Shown in pieces: positions 1-5,855 of a stretch of DNA of 8,517 nt (position 1 is the stretch's first letter; each line of letters starts with the position of its first letter). A program made the translations under genes and the position numbers. The notes beneath the pieces were generated by a model, which was not told the DNA's origin, searched no databases, and saw only the letters and a program-made list of their open reading frames with translations. Origin of the DNA: JAAFHS01 sp031396505 (GTDB lineage: Bacteria; Pseudomonadota; Alphaproteobacteria; Rhodobacterales; Rhodobacteraceae); NCBI GenBank assembly GCA_031396505.1, contig JANNKX010000186.1, forward strand, positions 1 to 8,517, in the 5' to 3' direction.

Positions 1-534
1 CTCCAGCCCCTGACTGCGCGCCACCCCGTCCACCACCAGATTGGTCGATGTCCCCACCAGGGTGATCGTGCCGCCCATGATCGACATGTAACTCAGCGGG
101 ATCAACAGCTTGGATGGTGCCAGCGACATTTCCGCAGCCAACCGCATGAACACCGGCAGAAACACCACCACAATCGGCGTGTTGTTCACAAACGCCGACA
201 GCGACACAATCCCGATCCCCAACACCGCCAGCGTCTTGGCCGGATGCGCCGCCGCATGCCGGCTTGCGATCTGCGTGACCCAATCCAGCGCGCCCGTCCG
301 CACCAGCGCCCCCACGATCACGAACATGAGGGCAATCGTCCACGGCGCGTTGTTTGACAGCACATCCGTCGCGCCGCCCATCGGCAGGATACCCAACAGC
401 AGCATGATCGCCGCCCCGCCGATCGCCGTCACTTCAACCGGAAACGTCTCACGCACGAATAGCACCAGCATCACGATCAGAATGCCCAGTGCCAGAACCG
501 GCATTACCCCCGCCGAAAGTTCGATCCCAAACAT
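1..534 (-). CDS. SLC13-family permease, N-terminal 178 residues (runs off left edge)
   Basis: This is the N-terminal part of an inner-membrane carrier of the SLC13/DASS (divalent anion:Na+ symporter-like) family; the frame stays open to base 1. Seen: hydrophobic segments near residues 10-28, 36-52, 65-82, 101-115 and 119-132, the NNTP motif at 117-120 and the GTSTNLVV motif at 161-168. The last two match the re-entrant-loop signature of this family. Family knowledge: full proteins of the subtype with internal TrkA-C domains run to about 590 residues, so roughly two thirds may lie outside. The ATG at 534-532 is preceded by a good Shine-Dalgarno AGAGGG (548-543) with 8-nt spacing. It starts 23 nt after the DMT transporter stop, in the same direction, so it is probably the last gene seen of the ymdB operon. 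The substrate cannot be read from this part; sulfate or a dicarboxylate are possible. Confidence 0.88.
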   Translation of the reverse strand, partial: MFGIELSAGVMPVLALGILIVMLVLFVRETFPVEVTAIGGAAIMLLLGILPMGGATDVLSNNAPWTIALMFVIVGALVRTGALDWVTQIASRHAAAHPAKTLAVLGIGIVSLSAFVNNTPIVVVFLPVFMRLAAEMSLAPSKLLIPLSYMSIMGGTITLVGTSTNLVVDGVARSQGLE

Positions 535-557
535 GCGCTGATCCCTCTGCTTTCGGT

Positions 558-1463
558 TCAGGCGGTCGTCGAGGTGTTGCCCCGCGCACGCGGCTGAACC
601 AATGCCACACCCGACAGCATCACCACAAGGGCAAGCCAGACCCATGGCGAAAACCGCTCGCCCAACAACACCATCGCCCAGAAAACACCCGTCGCCGTCA
701 CCAGATAGGAACATTGCGCCGCAAATACCGATCCCGCCCGCGCCGCCAGCCAGACATAGGCCGCATAAACCACCGCGTGCACCGATGACGATGCCACCAG
801 CGCCCATTCAGACCTGCCCCACACAGCGGCGAACGGGTTGAAATACTGCCCCGACCCCACCGCAATCGGCAGGCAGATTACTGCCCCCACCACCGACGCG
901 CCAAACATCGCCTGAATGGCATCAAGGCCCGCCGTGCCGTTGCGCGCGACATATGTGGCCTCCAGCGCGTAAAACAGCGGCCCGATCAGGGCAATCGGCA
1001 GAAACGCCGCCATCGCCGCCTGTGGCAGACTGCCCCCCGGCAGCGCAATCAGCGCCACACCCAGCAACCCAAGCGCCAGCCCCGCCGCCCGTGACGCGGT
1101 AAAGCGGTCCATCCGCAAGCTCAGGGCCACCACAAAGGCAATCATCGGCACGGTCGAGATGATGATCGACATGATCCCCGCAGGCAGATGCCGCACCGCC
1201 AGATAAAAGGTGAAGTTCGGAATGATCGTGCCCAGCAGGGCCACCACGACATAAAACACCATCGCATCGCGCCGCAGCACCAACCCCTTGCCACGCGGCA
1301 GTGACAACGCGCCCAGCACGATGGAGCAGATTACCAGCTGCCAAAAGATCAACCCGAACGGCTGATGCCCGCTTTGCGTCGCAATCTTGCCCAATGGCTG
1401 CGTCACGCCCCACCCCACGCCCAGCACGCACAACGTGCCAATAAACAGCCTGCGGTCCTTCAC
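558..1463 (-). CDS. DMT-superfamily transporter, two EamA domains
   Basis: A 301-residue inner-membrane protein of the drug/metabolite transporter superfamily, probably exporting or importing a small metabolite; the substrate is unknown. Seen: about ten hydrophobic helices in two five-helix halves (about residues 5-137 and 148-290), which is the usual EamA duplication and length. The second half ends with an LLGERFSPW segment, typical of the conserved end of EamA domains. The start is GTG at 1463-1461, overlapping the TGA that ends the YmdB reading frame (GTGA, 1463-1460), which suggests translational coupling. Only a weak AGG lies upstream. Because the upstream frame is broken by an amber codon at 1631-1633, coupling would need readthrough or restart there. 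The SLC13 gene follows 23 nt downstream. Confidence 0.9.
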   Translation of the reverse strand: MKDRRLFIGTLCVLGVGWGVTQPLGKIATQSGHQPFGLIFWQLVICSIVLGALSLPRGKGLVLRRDAMVFYVVVALLGTIIPNFTFYLAVRHLPAGIMSIIISTVPMIAFVVALSLRMDRFTASRAAGLALGLLGVALIALPGGSLPQAAMAAFLPIALIGPLFYALEATYVARNGTAGLDAIQAMFGASVVGAVICLPIAVGSGQYFNPFAAVWGRSEWALVASSSVHAVVYAAYVWLAARAGSVFAAQCSYLVTATGVFWAMVLLGERFSPWVWLALVVMLSGVALVQPRARGNTSTTA

Positions 1464-1630
1464 GGCAGCGCCTGTTCCAGCCGCCCACCCACCCGGATCA
1501 TCCGCACCCGCAGCGCGCGGCCCGTCTTGTCATCCGTCTCCACATAAACCCCCGACAGCGTCGCATCGCCCTCCGCAGGTTCAAACCGCGCCTTCGGCAT
1601 GCCCGTGATGAACCGCCGCAGCGGCTCCAT
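1460..1630 (-). pseudogene. Detached C-terminal 56 codons of the YmdB-type phosphodiesterase
   Basis: Reading on in frame from the TAG at 1633-1631 gives ATG-GAG-CCG-CTG and then 56 sense codons to a TGA at 1462-1460. The peptide begins MEPLRRFITGMPKARF and contains TLSGVYVETDD. These are what I would expect at the end of TIGR00282/YmdB proteins, where a GMxK-xEPLRRF junction is normal and a final beta-strand segment closes the fold. Adding this piece gives about 270 codons, the usual family length. No base is lost, so this is a nonsense change and not a frameshift. The ATG directly abuts the stop (TAGATG), so restart by the same ribosome is possible, though the only Shine-Dalgarno-like bases are a weak GGA. 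It could be a decaying end, a separately translated fragment, or the end of a readthrough protein. Confidence 0.75.
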
Positions 1631-2272
1631 CTATTCCATACCGATGACAGAATTGTAATCGCCGCACATCCCTGCATCCGTCAGATACGCAGTGCACTTG
1701 TCCAAAATCTGCGCATCCCCTGTCGGCACATGCGTATGCGTGCCCACCACCAGTGACGCCTGCCCGTCGCACCAATGCCCCATTGCCATCTTTTCGGACG
1801 TGGCTTCCGCATGCACATCCACAATCGCCGCCTGCACAGCCCCCCCCAAGGGGTTGGTTTTCAACACCGTTTCAATGGCGGAAAACGGGTCATCAAAGGG
1901 CCGTTTCATGAACACCTGCCCCAACACCTGCGCCACCAGAACCTTGCGCCCCTGCGTTGCCGTAAACACTCGCGCCCCCCGCCCCGGGGCCACCTTTGAG
2001 AAATTCAAGGGCCGCAGAATCCGCGCCTCGCCCTCGATGAAACTCGCCATATCCTTCTGATCAAACGCATGGTCCCCCAGCGTCACACAATCCGCCCCCG
2101 CATCAAGGATAAGCTTCGCATGATCCCCCGTCAGCCCCGCCCCCGCCGACGCGTTCTCGCCATTGACCACCACGAAATCCAGCCCCCAATCGGTGCGCAA
2201 CTTCGGCAGCCGTTCGGCCACCACCGCCCGGCCCGTTCGGCCCATCACATCACCAAGGAAAAGGATTTTCAT
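1631..2272 (-). CDS. ymdB: TIGR00282/YmdB-family metallophosphoesterase, interrupted by in-frame TAG
   Basis: Cytoplasmic calcineurin-like phosphoesterase; the characterised relative, Bacillus YmdB, hydrolyses 2',3'-cyclic nucleotides. Seen in the 213-residue N-terminal part: GDVMGRTGR with D8, NGEN with E39/N40, GDHAFD with D67/H68, DVHAEATSE with H154 and GTHTH with H179/H181. These are the metal and active-site positions of the family, so the whole catalytic centre lies before the stop. Bacillus has Asn where D67 is; I believe Asp is normal in Rhodobacterales. The frame stops at TAG (1633-1631) just after DYNSVIGME, about 57 codons early, and the missing end follows in frame. The segment ILDKCTAY before the stop also looks less canonical than the ILPKGTAY I would expect. 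The start ATG has no clear Shine-Dalgarno and sits 6 nt after a candidate -10. Folding and activity without the last strand are uncertain. Confidence 0.85.
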   Translation of the reverse strand: MKILFLGDVMGRTGRAVVAERLPKLRTDWGLDFVVVNGENASAGAGLTGDHAKLILDAGADCVTLGDHAFDQKDMASFIEGEARILRPLNFSKVAPGRGARVFTATQGRKVLVAQVLGQVFMKRPFDDPFSAIETVLKTNPLGGAVQAAIVDVHAEATSEKMAMGHWCDGQASLVVGTHTHVPTGDAQILDKCTAYLTDAGMCGDYNSVIGME

Positions 2273-2278
2273 GCTTCT

Positions 2279-2307
2279 CGGATACTGACCACCCCGCGCT
2301 TTCGCAA
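2279..2307 (-). promoter_or_regulatory. Candidate sigma-70-type promoter for the ymdB operon
   Basis: On the minus strand, TTGCGA (2307-2302) and TATCCG (2284-2279) are separated by exactly 17 nt. The -10 ends 6 nt before the ymdB ATG at 2272, so initiation at the usual distance would fall on or next to the start codon, giving a leaderless or nearly leaderless mRNA. Both hexamers deviate from consensus, so this is a prediction. The -35 overlaps a GCGCTT/AAGCGC hairpin (2296-2301/2306-2311). Confidence 0.4.
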
Positions 2308-2317
2308 GCGCAATCCC

Positions 2318-2346
2318 TTGGAACCCCGTCTCGTTCGCCCTATCCT
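2318..2346 (+). promoter_or_regulatory. Candidate sigma-70-type promoter for the helicase gene
   Basis: TTGGAA (2318-2323) and TATCCT (2341-2346) are 17 nt apart on the plus strand. Six bases (CAACGA) separate the -10 from the helicase ATG at 2353, so the expected transcription start coincides with the A of the ATG. There is no Shine-Dalgarno before the ATG, which fits a leaderless message. It lies back to back with the ymdB promoter, the two -35 boxes being 10 bp apart. Confidence 0.42.
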
Positions 2347-2352
2347 CAACGA

Positions 2353-4743
2353 ATGACCTTGCCCCCCACCCTCACCGACTGGTTCGCCACCAAAGGCTGG
2401 TCCCTCCACGCCCACCAGCACGATATGCTCGCCCGCGCCGCGGCCCCCGCCACCCTGCTGATCGCCCCCACCGGCGGCGGCAAGACCCTTGCAGGCTTCC
2501 TGCCCACCCTCGCCGAACTTGGCCCCCACCCCAAACCCGGCCTGCACACCCTCTACATCTCCCCCCTCAAGGCACTGGCCGCCGATATCCGCCGCAACCT
2601 GCGCACCCCGATCGAAGGGGCCGCCCTCAATATCCGCGTCGAAGACCGCACCGGCGACACCACCTATACCCAACGCCGCAAACAGCGCGCCGATCCCCCC
2701 CATATCCTGCTGACCACGCCCGAGTCCCTCGCCCTGCTGCTGTCCTATGAGGACGCCCCCCGCATCTTTGCTGGCCTGCAACGCGTCATCGTCGATGAAA
2801 TCCACGCGCTGGCCGAATCCAAACGCGGCGACCAGCTCATGCTCAACCTCGCCCGCCTGCAAACCCTGCACCCCGCCCTCCGCCGCGTCGGCCTGTCCGC
2901 CACGGTGGAAGATCCCCCCGCCCTCGCCCGCTTCCTTGCCCCTGACACCGCCGTCCTCATCGCCGACCCCGGCCCTGATCCCGATATCACCATGCTGACC
3001 ACCGACACGCCCCCCCCATGGGCCGGTGGCGGGGGCCGCTACGCCATCCCCGATGTGCTGCAACTGGTAAAAGCCCACAACACCACCCTCATCTTCCACA
3101 ACACCCGCGCGCAGGCCGAACTGTTCTTCCGCGACCTCTGGCTCGCCAACACTGATGACCTGCCCATCGGCATCCACCATGGCTCCCTGTCCCGCGAACA
3201 ACGCGAACGCGTGGAATCCGCCATGGTCGCCGGTGCCTTGCGCGCCATCGTCTGCACCGGCAGCCTCGATCTCGGCATCGACTGGGGCGATGTCGATCTT
3301 GTCATTCAGGTCGGTGCGCCGAAGAACGTCAAACGCCTTGTCCAGCGTATTGGCCGCGCCAACCACCGCTATAATGCCCCCTCCAAGGCCATCCTGATCC
3401 CCGCCAACCGGTTCGAGGTTGTCGAGTGCCAAGCCGCCCTGCAAGCCGTCAAAGACCACAGCCTTGACGGCGAACCCCGTGGCCCCGGCCCCCGCGACGT
3501 GCTGTGCCAGCACATCCTCGCCACCGCGTGCGCCGCCCCTTTTGACGCCGATCAACTCTACGCCGAAATCATCACCGCTGGCCCCTATGCCGCGCTGACC
3601 AGACAACAATTCGACGCCTGCCTCGATTTTGTCGCAACCGGCGGCTATGCCTTGCGCGCCTATGACCGTTGGCAGCGCCTGATGCTCCGGGATGGCAAAT
3701 GGACGCTCCGCGACCCCCGTGCCGCCGCCGTCATCCGCCAGAACCTCGGCACCATCATCGACATCGAAACCCTGAAGGTCCGCCTGAAGAACCGCTTTGG
3801 CGGCACCCCCTTGGGCGAGGTTGAAGAGGCTTTCGCCGCCACCCTCACCCCCGGCGATACGTTTCTTATCGGCGGCGAGGTCGTGCGCTACGAAGGCTTG
3901 CGCGAAATGACAGTCGAGGTGACACGCACACCGGGCCGCGAACCGAAAGTCGCCACCTTCAACGGCACCAAATTCGCCACCTCAACCCTGCTCACCCACC
4001 GCATCCTTGACATGTTTCAGCAGCCCGCATGGCCCGACCTTCCCGCCCACACCGCCCAGTGGCTGAACCTGCAGCGCGACGTCTCCCGCCTGCCCGAACG
4101 GGGCCGCCTGCTGGTCGAAAGCTTCCCCCATGACGGGCGCGAACACCTGTGCATTTACGGCTTTGCAGGCCGCAACGGACAGCAGACGCTCGGCCTTCTG
4201 CTGACCAAACAGATGGAGGAGGCAGGCCTTGCCCCCCTTGGTTTCGTCGCCACCGACTACGCCACCCTGATCTGGGGTCTTGATGCCGTGACCGACCCCC
4301 TCCCCCTGTTTGACATCGCAAAGATGCGTGCAGGCCTCGAAGGCTGGCTTGCCGGCAATATGGTAATGAAACGCACTTTCCGCAGCACCGCCATCATCGC
4401 GGGCCTGATCGAGCGCAGCCATCAGGGCCGTCGCAAATCCGGGCGGCAGGCGACCTTCAGTTCTGACATCCTCTATGACACCCTGCTGAAATACGACCCC
4501 GCCCATCTGATGCTGCAGATCACCCGCGAAGAGGCCGATCGCGGCCTGATCGACTTTGGCCGCGTCGAGGAAATGTTTGCCCGTGTCGCAGGCCGCATCG
4601 ACTGCGTCCGCCTGCCCCGCGTGACACCCCTCGCAGCCCCGCTGTTCCTTGAACCCGGTCGCATGCCCGTGCACGGGCAAGGCCGCGAACGCATGCTGGC
4701 CGATGCCGCCGAGGCGTTGATGAAAGTGGCCGGGCTGGCCTGA
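2353..4743 (+). CDS. Ligase-associated DNA damage response DEXH-box helicase (Lhr-like)
   Basis: A 796-residue superfamily-2 helicase of the Lhr-core type, the form found with bacterial ATP-dependent ligases and PdeM (TIGR04121-like); expected to unwind nucleic acid during DNA repair in the cytoplasm. Seen: W16 and HQ 21-22 of the Q-like region, motif I APTGGGKT (38-45, K44), motif Ia ISPLKALAAD (69-78), TTPES (121-125), motif II DEIH (148-151), motif III SAT (182-184), motif V TGSLDLGIDW (302-311) and motif VI QRIGRANHR (331-339). The long C-terminal half fits the winged-helix and Lhr beta-barrel region. All core motifs are intact and the length is normal for the short, ligase-associated class, as opposed to full Lhr of about 1,500 residues. 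The ATG lacks a Shine-Dalgarno and lies just after a candidate promoter. Codons are strongly C-ending. pdeM follows 158 bp downstream in the same direction. Confidence 0.93.
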   Translation: MTLPPTLTDWFATKGWSLHAHQHDMLARAAAPATLLIAPTGGGKTLAGFLPTLAELGPHPKPGLHTLYISPLKALAADIRRNLRTPIEGAALNIRVEDRTGDTTYTQRRKQRADPPHILLTTPESLALLLSYEDAPRIFAGLQRVIVDEIHALAESKRGDQLMLNLARLQTLHPALRRVGLSATVEDPPALARFLAPDTAVLIADPGPDPDITMLTTDTPPPWAGGGGRYAIPDVLQLVKAHNTTLIFHNTRAQAELFFRDLWLANTDDLPIGIHHGSLSREQRERVESAMVAGALRAIVCTGSLDLGIDWGDVDLVIQVGAPKNVKRLVQRIGRANHRYNAPSKAILIPANRFEVVECQAALQAVKDHSLDGEPRGPGPRDVLCQHILATACAAPFDADQLYAEIITAGPYAALTRQQFDACLDFVATGGYALRAYDRWQRLMLRDGKWTLRDPRAAAVIRQNLGTIIDIETLKVRLKNRFGGTPLGEVEEAFAATLTPGDTFLIGGEVVRYEGLREMTVEVTRTPGREPKVATFNGTKFATSTLLTHRILDMFQQPAWPDLPAHTAQWLNLQRDVSRLPERGRLLVESFPHDGREHLCIYGFAGRNGQQTLGLLLTKQMEEAGLAPLGFVATDYATLIWGLDAVTDPLPLFDIAKMRAGLEGWLAGNMVMKRTFRSTAIIAGLIERSHQGRRKSGRQATFSSDILYDTLLKYDPAHLMLQITREEADRGLIDFGRVEEMFARVAGRIDCVRLPRVTPLAAPLFLEPGRMPVHGQGRERMLADAAEALMKVAGLA

Positions 4744-4774
4744 CCCTGCCATTGCGACGGGTCGTCAGGTGCCA

Positions 4775-4800
4775 CCCCTACCCCCTTATGGGGGTGGGGG
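4775..4800. repeat. GC-rich palindrome between the helicase gene and pdeM
   Basis: Bases 4775-4785 pair with 4790-4800 around a TTAT loop; the one imperfect pair (4779/4796) is a G-U wobble in plus-strand RNA. A competing stem, GGGTGG (4792-4797) with CCACCC (4802-4807), uses the same bases. There is no T-run after it, so it is not a classic intrinsic terminator. It resembles the palindrome after pdeM (5626-5647), which suggests a dispersed intergenic palindromic repeat. It could also modulate readthrough from the helicase into pdeM. The rest of 4744-4901 shows no gene and no convincing promoter. Confidence 0.55.
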
Positions 4801-4901
4801 GCCACCCGGCCTGCAACCACAGCCCACCCCGACGCCCGTCCCCACTGGCCACCACAACACCATGCCTTGCCGAACGCCCCGGAACCGGGCAAGAACAAGC
4901 C

Positions 4902-5588
4902 ATGAACGGATATGCCTTCACATTTGCCGGACAATCGCTTGTCGCCTTGCCCACTGGTGCGCTGCACTGGCCCGACCGCGCATTGCTGATTGTCAGCGAC
5001 CTGCATCTTGGCAAATCCGAACGCATGGCCCGTCGCGGTGGCGCGCTCTTGCCGCCATACGAGACGCGCGAAACCCTGACCCGCCTGTCCGATGACCTGG
5101 ACCGCACGCGCGCAAGGTCACTTATCGCCCTTGGCGATTCCTTTGATGATCTGGCCGCCGCTGGCAGTCTTGATGACACCGATCGCCAGACCCTGCTCCG
5201 CCTGATGGCCGGGCGCGACTGGACATGGGTGATGGGCAACCATGACGCAGGCAATCATGATCTGGGCGGCAGCCAGCGTGACGAGATTCCCCTCGGCCCG
5301 CTGACCTGCCGCCATATCGCCACGCCGCAAACGCCTGAAATGTCCGGCCACTACCACCCCAAGGCCCGCCTTGGTGGCACCGCGCGGCCCTGTTTCCTGA
5401 TCGACGCCGCCCGCATCATCATGCCCGCCTACGGTGCCTATACCGGCGGGCTGTACTGCGATGATCCTGCGCTCACCACTCTGATGCAACCTGCGGCCAT
5501 CGCCGTACTGACCGGGGCAAAAGCGATCCCCTGCCCGATGCCCCGCACCGCCCCAAAGCCCGCAGGCCACCCGTTCAAACTGCGCTGA
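4902..5588 (+). CDS. pdeM: Ligase-associated DNA damage response endonuclease PdeM
   Basis: A 228-residue calcineurin-like metallophosphoesterase of the PdeM type, encoded beside the ligase-associated helicase; thought to act as a nuclease/phosphoesterase in DNA repair. Seen: SDLHLGKSE (D33, H35), LLPPYETR at 49-56, GDSFDD at 78-83 (D79), GNHD at 112-115 (N113, H114) and GHYH at 149-152. These are the metal-binding blocks in the usual order. I expected GDSFHD, so D82 in place of His is worth noting but may be common in this group. The ATG at 4902 was chosen because the protein then begins at the conserved N-terminus (MNGYAFTFAGQSL); the frame upstream is open from 4752 but encodes low-complexity proline-rich sequence over the palindrome. 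The Shine-Dalgarno is weak (an AAG-rich tract only). The ligase and exonuclease partners are not nearby. Confidence 0.92.
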   Translation: MNGYAFTFAGQSLVALPTGALHWPDRALLIVSDLHLGKSERMARRGGALLPPYETRETLTRLSDDLDRTRARSLIALGDSFDDLAAAGSLDDTDRQTLLRLMAGRDWTWVMGNHDAGNHDLGGSQRDEIPLGPLTCRHIATPQTPEMSGHYHPKARLGGTARPCFLIDAARIIMPAYGAYTGGLYCDDPALTTLMQPAAIAVLTGAKAIPCPMPRTAPKPAGHPFKLR

Positions 5589-5625
5589 ACCATCCCGCAG
5601 TCGCGCCCTATCCACCTGCGTGCCT

Positions 5626-5647
5626 CCCTCCCCCCTGCGGGGGAGGG
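5626..5647. repeat. GC-rich intergenic palindrome after pdeM
   Basis: A perfect 9-bp stem (5626-5634 with 5639-5647) closes a CTGC loop and is followed by a GGGGTGG-type tail (5650-5656). This CCCTCCCCC/GGGGGAGGG plus GGGGTGG form is a widespread intergenic palindrome in GC-rich proteobacteria; its translation often gives spurious proline-rich peptides. It lies 37 nt past the pdeM stop and may shape the 3' end of that transcript, but no T-run follows. Confidence 0.6.
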
Positions 5648-5693
5648 CCGGGGTGGCGGGGGCGCGCAACCAAACCCGGTCATGCAATGTTTC

Positions 5694-5753
5694 AAAAGTC
5701 TTAACACGACCCGCAAAATAAAAGTCATGTGTTTGTTTTATATATGAAAAGTC
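5694..5753. repeat. Three spaced AAAAGTC direct repeats in an AT-rich island
   Basis: AAAAGTC occurs at 5694-5700, 5720-5726 and 5747-5753, a spacing of 26 and 27 bp, about 2.5 helical turns. Copies two and three share a following A. The surrounding 60 bases 5701-5760 hold only 16 G or C. Regular spacing could mean a protein-binding array, but short A-rich words recur by chance in AT-rich DNA, so functional meaning is doubtful. Confidence 0.35.
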
Positions 5754-5754
5754 A

Positions 5755-5776
5755 AAAATTGACAGCCGTCAATTTT
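5755..5776 (-). terminator. Palindrome with T-run: weak terminator after folD, or CRP/FNR-type operator
   Basis: AAAATTGAC (5755-5763) and GTCAATTTT (5768-5776) form a perfect 9-bp inverted repeat with a 4-nt loop. Read on the minus strand, the right arm runs into five T and soon another T4, as an intrinsic terminator would, 75 nt after the folD stop. The stem is AT-rich, so terminator strength would be low. The core TTGAC-N4-GTCAA (5759-5772) also resembles the FNR palindrome TTGAT-N4-ATCAA, with one symmetrical change per half. Neither role is proven. Confidence 0.4.
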
Positions 5777-5795
5777 GTGCGTTTTCCGTCACACA

Positions 5796-5814
5796 GATGG
5801 GCACACTGCCCATC
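5796..5814. other. Perfect 8-bp hairpin downstream of folD
   Basis: GATGGGCA (5796-5803) and TGCCCATC (5807-5814) pair around a 3-nt loop. It lies 37 nt beyond the folD stop, between two other hairpins. No T-run follows on either strand, so a role in protecting or stalling the 3' end of the folD mRNA is more likely than termination alone. Confidence 0.45.
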
Positions 5815-5827
5815 CTGCAAATCGCCC

Positions 5828-5855
5828 CGTAGAATGGGCCACCTGCCCCTCTACG
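5828..5855 (-). terminator. Hairpin enclosing the folD stop codon
   Basis: On the minus strand CGTAGA (5855-5850) pairs with TCTACG (5833-5828) and an inner GGGC/GCCC stem (5848-5845 with 5839-5836) extends it, with a small internal loop. The folD TAG lies inside the outer stem. Only a short ATTT follows, so it is at best a weak intrinsic terminator; a 3'-end stabiliser is an alternative. Confidence 0.4.

Noticed and set aside
2269..3609. A 446-codon open frame on the minus strand opposite the helicase.
   Set aside because: Its translation is Gly/Ala/Asp-rich with no domain motif, and the plus-strand frame carries every SF2 helicase motif. It is a shadow of GC-rich coding sequence.
3982..4752. 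A 256-codon minus-strand open frame over the end of the helicase gene.
   Set aside because: No recognisable motif, and it is antisense to conserved helicase C-terminal sequence.
4752..4901. Possible 50-residue N-terminal extension of PdeM from a TTG at 4752.
   Set aside because: The extension is Pro/Arg/His-rich, runs across a palindrome, and precedes the expected family N-terminus at 4902.
5438..5728. Minus-strand frame giving a Pro/Arg-rich peptide (PPPPRPSPAGG) near the second palindrome.
   Set aside because: This is the well-known spurious translation of the GC-rich intergenic palindrome, not a protein.
5759..5787. Plus-strand promoter with a perfect TTGACA at 5759-5764.
   Set aside because: At 17-nt spacing the -10 would be TTTTCC, which is poor, and the TTGACA is part of the palindrome. 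No gene follows on that strand.
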